Assembly (NCBI GenBank): GCA_963691705.1
Contig: OY829545.1
Coordinates: 31,855,475 to 31,919,474 of the forward strand
DNA: 64,000 nt
Direction of reading: 5' to 3'
DNA from: Viola odorata
Lineage: Eukaryota; Streptophyta; Magnoliopsida; Malpighiales; Violaceae
Shown: one piece after another, positions 21,891-34,213 of the stretch
Layout: each line of letters starts with the position of its first letter
Numbering within the stretch: the stretch's first letter is position 1
Position numbers and translations under genes: made by a program
The notes under the pieces: generated by a model
What the model was told of the DNA's origin: nothing
Databases searched by the model: none
What the model saw: only the letters and a program-made list of their open reading frames with translations

Positions 21891-23517
21891 TTAACGGGGA
21901 GGGGCGGAGCCTTCTACGTCCTTCGTACCACCTGAATCATCCGACAACGGGAGCGCCTCGGTATCGCTGCCATCGCCTACTTCTTCCTCTCCAGAGGAAA
22001 GGAGACCTTCTTTGCTCCCGTCAATCTAATTCATTTTTGCAGAAGCATAATCGGCTATCTTAGCAGGATCAAAAGCCCTACTGCGGTAATAGTCCGCGAA
22101 CCCGGCGTTAAAGGCCCACATAGTTTTCTTCTTCCACCAGTCTATCCTCGACGGAACCTTGGCCAAGTCCGCTTCACGGGCCAATATCTCTTCACGGAGA
22201 AGAAAGTTTTTCTTCTCAGCTGCCACCAGCTCTGCCTCCAAGGCCTCGATTTTAGCTTTCTCCTTGGATTTTTCCCTTGCGAAGTTGGCGCAACAGTCGT
22301 CTAGTTCCTCTTGAGTCCGATTCTGGACCCGCGTTAAGTTCCTCACTTTGGTCAACGTACGGTCGAGCTGACCCTTTGTGTCGGATGAATCTTAAAGCTT
22401 GCCACCATGAGCCTTGATGAAATAATGCATCTTGCGGGAGTTGGCCAAAGAATCATTCATAACGCGTGCGTGCTGAATGTTGGGACGAAGTTGTAGCAAT
22501 TTTTCCTCATCCTCAGGAAGACCTAACATTTCACCCACCAAAATGGTTGTCGGTTGATCTCGTGACAATGGGTCCGACACCCTTAAGGCACGAAGCCCGT
22601 CAACTCTAAAGTTCAAAAGGTCCAACTGAAAAGAAGGAGCACCCTGAGGCCCTTGAGAAGAAAGATTGGCGATGAGAGAAGGAGCGGAACCACCAGCAGA
22701 ACTGTTAACACCCCGAACGGAAGTAAAGAATAACGGTTGAGGAACTCTCACCGGCGGATTAGGAAATGTGCTCGAACTCGGAGCTGGTACCGCCATGTCA
22801 GGAATGCAAGAAGAGATATGAGAATGTGGAGTCTCAACGGCAGGGAGGCATTTATTGCCAACGGCATTTCCGCAGGAACCACAGAAACCTCGATAACAAG
22901 AGAAGATCTCGTTATCGGGGGAGCTTCAGTTGACGGTGTGAGAACTTCAGCAGCCGAGAAAGGGGGCATTGTTGGTGAAACTCTAGCCCTCATCGAAGGA
23001 ACACCTTCGGCATTACCAGAAGAAGTAGCAATATCGGAGAAAATAGGGCATGTCATTGGCGCCAAAGGAGGACACGCAACAGTCTCACTCGCCTGACTCT
23101 CTCTTTCTTCCCTAAGCCTTATTCGTTGAGCCTTAGAAACTTGTCGAAGGCAAGGCTCCTTGTCCATGTCCTTACCCTCGTATGAAAAAATCTATGTCTC
23201 GACCACACCATGATGAGGGCGTTATTTGTGCCCGGTTAATCTTACATTGGAACAGTATATTCTCTATCGAAGTATGAACAGGAAGGCGAAAGCCATAAAG
23301 AAACATCTTAAAATACAACATCCTACGGGTTCCCTACAAGCCGTCGTGAAGTCTCATATGCTTCTCTGGAAGCATAACGGTATAACCGTTGGGGAAGGAG
23401 ATGCCATGACTCTCTAACTCGAGCCGCAGAACGGTCTCACAAGTAAAAACACTTGCAGTATTCTCTATCTCAGAATCTAAAGGCTCCCGAGGGGCTGTCT
23501 AAGATCTCGTGCGGCAT
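21891..23517 (-). pseudogene. Antisense cassette gene C of element 2, internal deletion
   Basis: The 5' part resembles gene C of element 4 (VLRLELESHGISFPNGY, YFKMFLYGFRLP). The reading then jumps near 23205 from the middle of the Transposase_28-like domain (ITPSSWCG) into exon 2 text (KDMDKEPCLRQ), so the rest of exon 1 and the intron are lost. Exon 2 keeps its basic segment, the IANLSSQGPQGAP block, the coiled coil (22355-22026) and an acidic tail ending in SAPPR at 21891. Other stops and frameshifts are present. Confidence 0.72.
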
Positions 23518-23999
23518 ATAGTAAAGAGGCAGTAAAAGAAAAACCAGGAGAAGGTGGAACAGGGTACCTTAGAAAGGAGAACAACAGAATAGACGGAACG
23601 CCTGAGCCGACGAACGGTTGAGAAAATTTTCTTCAAGAGAAGGAGAAGAGCAGAGAATAGCAGGAAAAATTCAAAATACGAGTAAAAGGTTGAGAAGAAA
23701 GGAGTTGTTTCCTTTTAAAGGTCAAACCTCACGAAATGACCAAACGGCCTACCAGAACGAGACACACGTAAAATAGAAGATGACACGTGGAAAGGCATTA
23801 AAAGAAAATTTAAAGCCAAGCACCCGCGATTCTAGAGGAAAATAGTTAAAAAGACGCTTGTGCGAAGAAATAATTAAATGTTCGGTGTCAATCACCCAAT
23901 GATCATAGGGCTAACGCGAGAACAAGAAAGAGAAAATGGGAAATGTTACTTCATTCATAAAAAAGTTGTACGACATCTACAAAGTGCTTGATGCGCATG
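23518..23999. other. Spacer between genes B and C, element 2
   Basis: It holds the gene C leader (TTTAAAAG-type TATA near 23713 on the minus strand). No ORF of note. Confidence 0.45.
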
Positions 24000-24475
24000 T
24001 CAATCCTCGTCAAGCCAGTAAGAAGGCCAATAGAAATCATCTCCGTCCGAAGATGGTAGTTCTTCGTTAAGTAAAGGAAAAGGTTCGTCAGATTTCCTAT
24101 CTTTTCCTTGCTCTGACCGGGGGTCCTTCAAAAGCCTTTTCCCCTTCGAAGGAGTCGTGCACGGGTCCCCCTTGACGACAGAGGCCATAATTTCAGGACC
24201 AGAGCAGGGATTCCTTCCCCCGACATGAAGCGTCTAACGTGAGGAAATAACCCATTATTGCCCTGTAACATTGGCAAAGCAAAAGTCCTGAAACTGGAAG
24301 AGTCACAGCCAACGTCAAAAACTTCAAAGGTTTTCCTCTTCAATCTCTTACGACCCCTACGTTGAGAAAGTCACCTTTTGAGGCGCGGCGGAGAAGGATC
24401 GTCGGAATCTGTAGATGTAGGAGGAGTCTGTGGAGAGTTGCGTTCTGCAACATCCATGGAGTGTGAGTCAGCCAT
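24000..24475 (-). pseudogene. Antisense cassette gene B of element 2, broken
   Basis: It starts MADSHSMDVAERNSPQTPP at 24475 and ends with an acidic tail (SSDGDDFYWPSYWLDED) at 24000. At least two frame breaks separate the Pro-rich N-terminus, the basic middle (RRGRKRLKRK) and the tail. It matches gene B of elements 1, 3 and 4. Confidence 0.7.
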
Positions 24476-25002
24476 AGAAGGGCAAGCAATCTTCACAATG
24501 GAATGGGAAGAAGAAAATGAACAGGAAAAAGAGAGAAAAATCTCATTAAATAGCTGTGGCAAAGAGGCAATCCTGCCTTTTCGCACACCCTCCGAAGATA
24601 ATTAATACGCTTTGAGAAGGTTGATCATAATTACAGAATATGATCCCGTGATCACGCCTGTTGGAAATTCGCACTAATCAAGAGGCGCCAGTAAAACCGC
24701 CCAATCAGTTAGCATTGGGAAGGCGGCATGAAATTAAGACAGGAAATGGTTAGAAGGAATATTTATCATCACTTGGCGAATAAGGAAAGCAAATGTTGTG
24801 GAGGTCTAACGAACGACAGACCCGTTTTCGGTTGGGACAAGGTTAGCCTCGACTGATATGATGATTCAAGCACAGCAAAAAGCAGAATGTCACAAACAAG
24901 GTAACAGAAAGTCATTTTATTTATGGCCTAAACGACCTAAGCATACATATGCTTACATATAAAATAAAAAAGAAAAGACAAGAAAACATGAAGACAAAGC
25001 GG
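24476..25002. other. Spacer between genes A and B, element 2
   Basis: It contains TTTTCGGTTGGGA near 24826 on the plus strand, a second copy of the pre-LTR motif, and AATAAA-type sequence near 24915 on the minus strand for gene A. Confidence 0.45.
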
Positions 25003-25386
25003 TCAGGCATTGGACCCAGCGTCATCATCCCCTGCCACAAAGGGAATCTCCCTCAAAGTATCCGCGAAGGAGGTCAGTTCGGAGGAAGAAACCCTCATGC
25101 CCTTCATGCAGCACCCCAACAGATCCTTCCTGTGCTGCAGCATAGTGATAACCACCTGGATATTGGAGACAACGGCGGCTATCTTCGACACATTCTCCAG
25201 AGGATTAAAATCCTCCATGGAGGTCGCACCTTGCCTGGACAGTTGAGGGATCAACATCCCCTTGAGTTCTAAGACATCCTCAGAAGTCTTGGTCACCATG
25301 GACTCCAGAAAGCCGATGTCAGCCTGAGTCAGATTCTTCAGAGTGTGGGCCTTGGAGATAAGAAAATTTTTGGTCAACTCATCCAT
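25003..25386 (-). CDS. Antisense cassette gene A of element 2, small coiled-coil protein
   Basis: This is an intact 127-aa frame starting MDELTKNFLISKAHTLKNL. It shares the blocks KTSEDVLELKGML, QHRKDLLGCCMKGMR and a DDDAGSNA tail with the other copies. It is open although the rest of element 2 is heavily damaged. The TATA box is at 25448-25454. Function unknown. Confidence 0.78.
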   Translation of the reverse strand: MDELTKNFLISKAHTLKNLTQADIGFLESMVTKTSEDVLELKGMLIPQLSRQGATSMEDFNPLENVSKIAAVVSNIQVVITMLQHRKDLLGCCMKGMRVSSSELTSFADTLREIPFVAGDDDAGSNA

Positions 25387-25447
25387 GGTGAAAATGCCAA
25401 GAGAAATGTAGAAAAGATGCGAAGAATTAAGCGCATAAGAAGATTCA

Positions 25448-25454
25448 ATTTATA
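25448..25454 (-). promoter_or_regulatory. TATA box of gene A, element 2
   Basis: The minus strand reads GGCCTATAAATTG about 62 bp before the gene A start. Confidence 0.65.
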
Positions 25455-25592
25455 GGCCTAAAGGAATGACGGTTTGAAAAGATAGGGTCGGTAATTGAAC
25501 CACCCCGTTACCTTGAAGACCGTTAATAGATAGGGTCAAAAATGAAGCGGCAATCCTTGGTAAACAACCGAGCTCATTTTCGGTTGGGCTTG

Positions 25593-26065
25593 TGATAACT
25601 ATAGAAGTAATTTAGGGGCATTTTCGTCCTTACACTAGCCGTTAAGGCCGAAACATTGTAGCTCCTACCGGGCGTGTACCACCGGGGTAATCGCCCCACA
25701 CTCCACGCGGAACTCTGGGATGGTCGACATCAGCAGGAGGGGGGTCTCACTCGATATCCATCTACATAAACGCCGTTATCCCATCCCAGACAAGACATGA
25801 CATCACTTGAGGGAAGATAACGCCCACCCCCTAGAGATAACACCCACATTTTGCTTATAAATACCTCACCACTCAAGGTAAAAAGGTAAGCCTACAATTG
25901 CTAGTCGAACCCCTGCCATTTTGGATAGCCATACTGACTTAAGCATCGGAGTGTCTACGCCGGAGGCCCCCTCCGGCGCTTTGCAGGTACACCGGACAAC
26001 AAGAACAACGATTCCGAGTGGCCACTTTCCTCATCTACCTCTCTCCAAAAGTCTGAATCTTATCA
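25593..26065 (+). repeat. 3' LTR of element 2
   Basis: The 473-bp LTR starts TGATAAC and ends AATCTTATCA. It keeps the TATAAATA box (near 25856) and the GC hairpin (near 25959-25979), but differs a great deal from the element 1 LTR elsewhere. The motif TTTTCGGTTGGGCTTG precedes it directly. Confidence 0.88.
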
Positions 26066-28925
26066 AGTCTAAGACGGGAGTTGCACAACAAAACTTTCTG
26101 TCCAAACACAAGATTTAGAAGAGATCAACTTATAGTGATAGGCTTTCATCTTGCCCTTGTAGATCAAAGCGTTCTCGTATGCATCATCTCTAAGCTCCTC
26201 TAACTCCTGGATTTACAATCGACGGTGCTTTCCAGCTTCACCAAGGTCTATGTTGACCTTCCGGATAGCCAGAAAGCCTTGTGTTCAATTTTGACTGGTA
26301 GGTGACATGGCTTGCCATAGACGAGTCTGTACGAGGTCATTCCGATCAGGGTCTTGAAGGTTGTCCTATAAGCCCAAAAAGCATTATCCAGTTTCAAGCT
26401 CCAATCTTTTCAGGATTGACTGACTGTCTTTTCCAATATAGATTTGATCTCTCGATTTGACACTTCAGCTTGCCCATTGGTCTGTGGATGGTAAGCTGTT
26501 GAGACACGGTGGGTGACATCGTATTTGTTGATAAGAGACGAGATAATGTGGTTAGAGAAGTACGTGCCTCGTTCACTGATGAGGGCTCGTGGTGTCCCAA
26601 ACCTGTTAAAAATGTAAGTACGCAAAAAATCCACAACAACTTTTGAATCATCAGTGCGGGTGGCCTTGGCCTCGATCTATTTGTATACATAGTCAACAAC
26701 AATAATGTAAATATTGCCAAATGAATTAGGGAAGGGACCCATAAAACAGATGTCAAAGATTTCACAAGAAATGATACCTGTCAAGGGCATCTGGTTGCAA
26801 GCGCCTATATTACCTATTGCTTGACAGCGAGGGCAAGACGCGCAATACATGTAGCTATCTTTGAACATTGTTGGCTAGTAGAAACCTACTTTCAGAACCT
26901 TCAAGGCAGTCTTCTTGGCTGCGAAGTGTCCTCCTTCTGTTAATGAATGGCAAAATTTTAGGATAGAGAGCACTTCGTCCAAGGTCACACACCGTCTGAT
27001 AATTTGATCTGAGCAATGCTTCCATAGATGGGCACTTGTGAATCATCCTCTTGGGCTAGAAGCCTGCTCAAATGGTGTGCAACCAAATTCTCTTTTCCTT
27101 TCTTGTCCTTAATTAGGATGTCAAACTCTTGAAGTAATAGGATCCATCGAATGAGGCGGGGCTTGGCGTCTGCCTTTGTTAAGAGACACTTAAGGGCAGT
27201 GTGGTCGCTATAGACAATGACATGAGTGCCCAAAAGGTGCTACCGAAACTTATCCAAGGCATAGACAACTACTAGAAGCTCCTTCTCGGTAGTTGTGTAG
27301 TTCTGTTAGGCTAGATCCAATAACTTAGAAGCATAAAAGATCACATAAGTTTCTTTGTCTTTCTTCTGCCCCAAGACAGCTCCAAGTGCGTGATTACTCG
27401 CATCACACATTATCTCGAAAGGGAGTGACTAGTCAGGGGCTCGAATGATAGGAGTGGTGATGAGTTTGCTTTTGAGCGTGTCAAATGAGGCTTTGCATCT
27501 GTCATCAAACACAAGTTGCACATCTTTTTGAAGCAAGCGACACATGGGTTGGGTAATTTTTAAGAAGTCCTTAATGAATCGCCTATAGAAACCCACATGC
27601 CCAAGAAAGGAACGCACGTCTCGAACACAAGAGGGGTAAGGTAAGGATTCGATTACCTCAATTTTAGCTTTATCTAATTCGATGCCCTTGCTAGAGACGA
27701 TGTGGCCCAGGACGAGGCCTTGATCCACCATGAAGTGGCATTTCTCAAAATTCAGTACCAGATTAGTCTCGATGCAGCGTTGTAGAATTTTTTTCAAATT
27801 GGTTAGGCATTCAGAGAAAGAGTTACCATAGACCGTGAAATCATCCATAAAGACCTCGATGCCTTTCTTAACAAATTCTAAAAAAATGCTCATCATGCAT
27901 CGTTGGAAAGTAGCGGGGGCATTGCATAGACCAAAAGGCATCCTTCGATATGCATATGTACCAAACGAGCAGATGAATATGGTTTTTTCTTGGTCTTCTA
28001 GGGCAACTGGAATCTGGTGGAAGTCGAAATACCCATCCAAACAACAATAATGCGTCTTGCTCGCGAGACGTTCTTGCATCTGATCAATAAACGGGAGTGG
28101 AAAGGGATCCTTTCTGGTGGCTGCATTCAAACGACGGTAGTCTATCCACACTCTCTAGCCATTCTGAATCCTAGTCAGGATCAAGGCACCGTCTTGCCCT
28201 GTGGTAATAGTGATGTCGGTCTTCTTAGGCACGACCTGGACGGGACTCACCCATGGGCTGTCAGAAATAGGGTAGATAACACTAGTGCCCAGCAACTTTA
28301 ACACCTCTTTGTTCACCACTTCCATCATAGGAGGGTTCAATCAGTGCTATGGTTGCCGGACAGTCTTGTTGGCATCCTCTAAATGAATTCGATGGGTGGA
28401 TAGAGCTGGGGACAACCCCTTGATGTCAGCAATTATCCACCCGATAGTTTGTTTAAACTCTTTCAGCAAGGAAATTAGCTCTTTTTCCTCTGGTTCCTCC
28501 AGCTTGTTAGAGATGATCACGGAAAGTGAATCATTGGCACCAAGGTAGGCATATTTGAGGTGTGACGGCAAGGTCTTCAATTTGAGGATAGGTCCTTGCA
28601 CGAGAGAATGAGGAAGCTTGGTATGATCATCATGATAAGGGGAGATAGCAGGAGGAGGTGTAAAGATAATAGGTTGCTCTTCTAGTGCTGCAACAGTTGA
28701 GTGCAATTCTGGTAGTGTTACAAGTGTCGAAGCCAAAACATCTAAAACTGCTAGTGTTATACTTCTCTTGAGGGCAAGATGCAAGGGATCAATAGAATTC
28801 AAGTCAGCGACTTCATCAACAAATGGGTCAATCAGATCAACATAATTAAGGCTAGAGAATTCAGAAGGATATCACATTGATCCAAGCATGTTGAATTTGA
28901 TGATCTCGTTAGGGCGCCCGATGGA
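26066..28925 (-). pseudogene. pol: Athila-lineage pol relic
   Basis: Reading from right to left: N-terminal pol with LKTLPSHLKYAYLG near 28570, RT with WIDYRRLNAATRKDPFPLPF and FMDDF (28151-27429), RNase H ([14 protein letters not shown] near 27215) and integrase (CPRCQAIGNIG near 26820, [12 protein letters not shown] near 26480). These are typical Athila sequences. Many stops and frameshifts are present. The catalytic Asp of the second integrase motif reads SERG in place of SDxG. The 3' side is cut by the element 2 insertion within the integrase C-terminus, and the 5' side is joined to element 4. Gag is absent. Confidence 0.88.
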
Positions 28926-28943
28926 CAAAAAGAGAAGTGACAT

Positions 28944-31272
28944 TTATGGCCTGGGCATGGTGTTGTCCCCCTCGTCATGTCGTGGCCTCTTCGCTTGACG
29001 GTAGCCCTCTTCCGTGAGGAACCCGAACTTCTGCTTAAAGAGGCGGATGATGGCATCAGCGTCGAAGAAATTGCGGCCGTGACGCTCAATGAAGCAGTCG
29101 GCCATGAGGCCTGCAGTTTGTTCCAGAAACCATTTACACTTGTCTGTCATTTCCTCCGTAAGAGTGGCATTCTTACTTTGCTCCGCTTGAAGGGCGGCGT
29201 CCCTCGTGGCCTGGTGTCTTCTGGCCTCTTCCAACTCTTTCCTCGCAACTCCTAAACTCGCTTCCGCACATTGTCGCTCTTCAACACACTTCCTCAGCTC
29301 TTCTTGAGTTTTATGAAGTTCCCTTTGATACTTGTTGATTTCTTCCAAGAGCTGGTGATTAGTGTTGCGCCATTCCTGGGAGGAAGATTGGAGAGAGCTC
29401 ATTCATCTCGTCACATTCCTAGACCAGTAATGGAAGGCTTGAAAGCTAGAGAACAGCTGGGTCCTTATCTGCTGCAGTTGCTCGCCCTCGGCAACGGAGA
29501 GGAAGGCCTACTCCTCCTCCTCAACCGACAGCAGATGCCCTGCCAGATAGGCGGATGTCGCTAGGGAGCTGTCACCCCCCAATGCCGGGAACCCGCACTG
29601 CCGAATGTTACTTAAATCAACTTGATGGGTGGCGGCTCTGCTAGAGAGTATAGTGCTTAGGTCAGCCACCATGCACGGAGTGTCCACGGGGGGAAGAGAG
29701 GGACAGATTGTTTGAACAGTAGTAGGAATGAAGAAGACATCAGGAGGGGACGGAGGGGAACGATTAGATGGTCCAGCGTCAATATTGAAACCGCCAGTTT
29801 GTAGGGAGGGAAAGTCCTCCTCTACAAGATCCTCCAGAAAGTCCAAGGGATTGCCAGGTGGAGGAGATGACGCGGTAAAAGAAGAGTGAAGTGGCGCAGA
29901 GGTAGCCCCGTTCCCTGCCAGACCAGAGCCTTGATTACCCGCCAAGGGGCCGGTATTGGTGACGCCGCCTTGCCTTTCCTGACCAGCGGCAAAGTCGTTC
30001 GCTGAAGTTGAGTCCTCATTAAGACGCGGTCGCTTGGGGTCAAGAATACCCAACAAATCCATGCCGTCGCGCGAAGGAGTAGCAGAAGAGGCAACAGCAG
30101 CGGTATCCTACGTGCAAAAGAAATAAGGGAATTAAGAAACGAACAAAAAATATATAGACAGAGAAAATTTTGTAAAAACCACCTGAACAGGAGGACGGGT
30201 AGGAGCGATAACGCAAAGGCGGAGAGTTATTTTCTTCTTTCTCGTAAGGGGAGGACGAGAAGACGACACTTGTGTAGGAACAACGCTAGGGGAGGAAATT
30301 GGCTCAGCAGTTGATGAGGCAGTAGCCTCCGCTCGAGGAAGAGAAGAGGACTCAGGTGCAGAAGTGGACGTGTGCGTGGTGACAGTCACGGCACCAGTCG
30401 AGGCGGCAGAAAGAGCCCTTTTTTCTCTCTTCTACTGAGCTCTTCTCTCTTTTCTTGATACAATCAGGTTTCCACCTGGCGGGAGGATCTGTAAGATAAG
30501 AAATGAATGTTAGAGTTAGTATTGGCATGGAACAGTGAACAAAGGGACGATGCTCACTTTGAATGCAATCCTGGATGTCACCCCGGCACGCGAGTTCGCG
30601 AGTGCGAACACCAGGAATCCCTGACAGGTTGAGTAGCTTGTCCAGCCAGCCTTGGTCAACTGGTCCTAACTCTGGCCTGCCACCCCAGGCAACGTCTCTG
30701 ACGACTAGATTAAACCTGCTCCGCCAAAAAGGCTGGGGCAGGTTGATGATGATGAATCCTTTTTTCCAAGCATCAATAGAAGATTCAAGGAATAACAGCT
30801 TCCAGGTAAAGGGGTTTAGAGCTTCAACATCATAGCGAGGCGATATCGCTATGATGCCGTTGTTTTGGTGGTATAATTGAAAAAGGGAGCGAAGTAACAA
30901 CAAGGAAGAAGATTTATTCCCTATATATCTACAGAGGGCTATAAAAGCATAAATGCCACAATAGGCATTTGGACTCAATTGGGCAACATTCAGATCAAAT
31001 TCAGAGAGTAACTCGGCAATTAAAGGATCTAGAGGCAACCGAAAACCATAATGAAACATTTTTGCATAAAGAACCCTATGGTTGCCAGGTAATTCGCTAT
31101 TAAGGTGAAGGGACTTTGGGGCAACTTCGGTAGAATACCCCTCCAACTGGTCAAGAGTGGCATTATAGCCCCGCAGGTGCCGTCGAAGGACGGCGATGGA
31201 AGCAATGGTGGAAATAGTAGTATCAATATCCCCCTCTCCAGCAGAGCGGGGATAGCAGCGATTACGAGCCAT
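28944..31272 (-). pseudogene. Antisense cassette gene D of element 4, three exons, broken
   Basis: The start MARNRCYPRSAGEGD is at 31272. Exon 1 (31272-30558) has the Transposase_28-like domain (MFHYGFRLP, LNVAQLSPNAYCG) and no stop. Intron 1 (30557-30489) has GTGAGC, branch point TACTAAC and TTACAG, phase 1. Exon 2 is frameshifted in its basic part near 30440. A second intron is likely at about 30180-30110. Exon 3 begins DTAAVASSATPSRDG and has one TAG at 29508; it keeps the coiled coil and FLEQTAGLMADCF, and ends at 28944. It is close in layout to gene D of element 2. Confidence 0.78.
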
Positions 31273-31445
31273 GCGCAAGCTTAAAAGAAGAATAGAGAGG
31301 AAGGTACCTGTGGTGATAAGAAGATCGAAGCACCCGGGCGGCGGCGGATCGTAGGAGGAAGAAGAGGAATTGTCTTGTCTTTTCTCTTCTTTTTGTTTTT
31401 CAAAAGAGAAAGGTAACAAAAGATAAAGAGAAAGCACGTGGGGGT

Positions 31446-31452
31446 TTTTATA
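31446..31452 (-). promoter_or_regulatory. TATA box of gene D, element 4
   Basis: The minus strand reads GGTTATAAAAACC about 175 bp before the gene D start. Confidence 0.6.
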
Positions 31453-31933
31453 ACCCTAAGGACTAAAGGGAACGACGGGTCAAGCGATCGTGGTGTGTGA
31501 CGTGTCAAGAGCAAAGAGGCGCGGGAAGTGGGTACAACCCCTGAGGAGCGAAAAGACATGTTCACCCTACCAGTCCTTTAGCGTCCCCCTTTGATAACAC
31601 GTGGGATCAAAGCATCATGATTGTCTCCTCCGTATCAAGTAAAAAGAGTCAGAGCATTAAATGCTCTGAAAAGGGCGCAGTCAAACCCGGCGAAAAGGAG
31701 CGGCATGCAAGAGGCAAAGTGCGAAGAAAATATAGTCAAACGGCATGTGATAAAGGGCAACATCGTATTGAAACACGCATTATTTGGTCAAGGTTACAAG
31801 ATCTGTTAATTATTACAAGCAAGGAGGCGACGTCAAAGTCCAAACGGGAAAAATAATACAATAAGGGAGTAAGTAAAGAAGCGACACCCCCAATCAAGCG
31901 GCATCAAATGGGCCCTTCCCAGGCACTGATCCA

Positions 31934-33695
31934 CTACTCCTCTTCGGAGGAGAGGAAACCCTCTTGGCTATCATCAATATCTTTCATCCTCGCAGAGGCA
32001 TACCTGGCGACCTCAGCGGGATCAGCGGACCTGCTGCGGTGCTGATCTGTCACCCCAACGATAAAGGCTTGTTCAGTCTTCTTCTTCCACCAGGTCACCT
32101 GACATACCCAAGGCACGGAACCCATCAGTCCCAAATCTTGACAGGTTTAGCCGGTGAGAGGGGGGCCCTTGAGGCCCGTCACGGGAAAGATCAGCAACAA
32201 AGCAAGGGGCGGAGATACCGCCTGAGCCCCCGATGTCTCGAATTGAAGTAAGGAACAATGGACAAGGGGACTTCGGGGGAGAGTGAGAAGAACCAGGTCC
32301 ACTTGGGACTGAGGGATGAACGTCAGGAATACGGGGGCCAATGGGCGAGTGTGGAGGCTTCATGACAGGAGTAGAATCCATAACGGATGACGGCATCATC
32401 GTGGCAGGAGAAGCCTTGTTGGGGGTGTGCAACCCCAGAGTCGAGGAAGTGCCACCCTTTGAAGCGGCACCCTCCATAGTGGTGTCAGGAGAAGCGGCAG
32501 TATGGGAAGCGACGGTATTTGCGGCGTCGCTTGGAGGATATTGAGCAACCATCTTGGTCACTTGAGCTTCGCTTGCTTCCCTTAGTTTCTTTCGTTGAGC
32601 TGAGGAAGCCGGGCGGAGGCTCAGTTCCGTGTCCATGTCCTCCATGTCCTCGACTCCGTAGGAGAAAATCTTTGTCTCAGTCACTAGCAAACCACTCCCG
32701 GACCTCTTCTTCCGACTGGGTAACCAGTTCTCCACAAAGCGGGAAGTGCGGAGGGAGGAACCGCTTTCCTTGGAAAGAATCTCGTCTAAAGCTCTTTTCT
32801 TTATGGGCATACGGTGATCAGCTCGAGCCCCAGCGGAAGTAGAGGGAGCAGTCGTTGAAGGGGTGACAACCTTGTGAGGAGCGTCACCTTCGAAGAGCGG
32901 TCGAGCGATGGTCTCCCCTGCGAAAAGTTATGTTAGTAAACAAGGGGTAAGCAAGGCAGCGGCGAAGCTCAAAAGCTCACCTATGGCACACTCAGTTAAA
33001 GGTCTGTACAAAGCAAAGTTTCAGATCTGGAAAGAGGACTCCATCTCCAGTAAAGCGTTGGCCTGATCCAACTCTTCCCTAGACAGAGGCGCTGGCCTCG
33101 CCCAATCAACCACCTCCAGGTTGAAATCAGGACGCCACAGGCGAGAGGCTAATTCGACAACGAAGAAACCGCTCTTCCAATTTTCGACGTTCCCCTCAAA
33201 TCCTCGAAATTTCTGCCAAAAAGGCCTCACTAGAGCATCATCCCATCTTGGAATAATATTAATGAAGCCGTTGCGAAAAACCAAAGTCAAGAACTTGCGA
33301 AATAAAGCGACAGAGGGAGCAAGAATATCTTTTAATTCGCAAGCACGAAGGAAGGCGTAGATGCAGCTCCATGAGGAAGGGGTGATCTGCGCAGGGTTAA
33401 GCCCGTGCTCGCGCAACACACGCTCCAGCGTATCATGAACTGAGAGGCGGAACCCATATTGAAACATTTTAAAATAAAGAATCCTATGAGTTTTCCAGAG
33501 CCGGCTATGAAGCATCATAGTGTCAGAAGGAATAGTGGGGCGATAGCCGCAGGGGAAGGTAATATTATTGCTTTCGAGTTCGAGACGTAAGACAGTAGGG
33601 CAAGTAAAGATGCTAGGGGTGTTTTCAAGTTTGGGATATCGAGAAATTGGCCTAGGGGTAGCTAAAGAACTAGATTGAGATCTCGTGCGAGGCAT
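31934..33695 (-). pseudogene. Antisense cassette gene C of element 4, internal deletion
   Basis: Exon 1 (33695-32981) encodes a Transposase_28-like domain (MFQYGFRLS, LNPAQITPSSWS) with one stop at 33021. The 63-bp intron (32980-32918) has GTGAGC, branch point TTACTAAC and TTTTCGCAG, phase 1. Exon 2 (from 32917) is basic, then Ser/Pro-rich, with the FVADLS block. It then jumps near 32100 from the LGMSxDL position directly to the C-terminal WWKKKTEQAF block, so the coiled coil is deleted. The acidic end reads SQEGFLSSEEE. Confidence 0.75.
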
Positions 33696-34213
33696 GGTAG
33701 ATAAAGCAGCAAAGGAAAATCAAAAGCAGGATCGAGCAGAATACCTTGAGAGAGAGAAGACTGAAATTAATATGCGAGTCATCTAGATGCGAACGAGAGA
33801 ATTTCCTCGGAGTGAGCGAAAAATGAAGAGACTTCTGAAGTATGAAAAGGAGCAAAAAGGTACAAAGAAGAAGCGTTTTTCCTTTTAAAAGAGACGGTGG
33901 AAAAGTCAGACAGAAGGGCAACCTATCACAGCAAGACACGCACGGGACAAACGGGACACGTGGAAAGACCCTGACAGAAACTTAAAGTCAAGCGCTCGCC
34001 TCGAATTCCGTAAAAGAAAGACCCAGTAATTACAAGAAACCCCGCAAAGATGGTCGCATGAAGCGGTAATCGGCTGCCCAGCGGCAGTTATCCCATAGGG
34101 CGGCGATTATACCAAAAGCAAAAAGAAAAAGACAAATGACATTTTGTTTCATTTTATTCTATTTTATTTATTGAAAGAGAAAGCCAGCGGCATCTACAAT
34201 AAGTGCGACATCG
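33696..34213. other. Spacer between genes B and C, element 4
   Basis: The minus strand has a TTTAAAAG box near 33887 for gene C and AATAAATAAAAT near 34160-34172 as a likely poly(A) signal of gene B. Confidence 0.5.

Larger units (their letters stand above)
14720..26065 (+). mobile_element. Tat-lineage element 2, right part, interrupted by element 1
   Basis: It begins inside pol at the element 1 insertion and runs through pol, a five-unit structured array, antisense genes D, C, B and A, and a 3' LTR. It is more decayed than elements 1 and 3, with frameshifts and large deletions. Its gag, RT core and 5' LTR should lie to the left of the window. It inserted into the Athila relic: the bases after its LTR (AGTCT) continue the Athila integrase frame on the minus strand. 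Confidence 0.88.
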
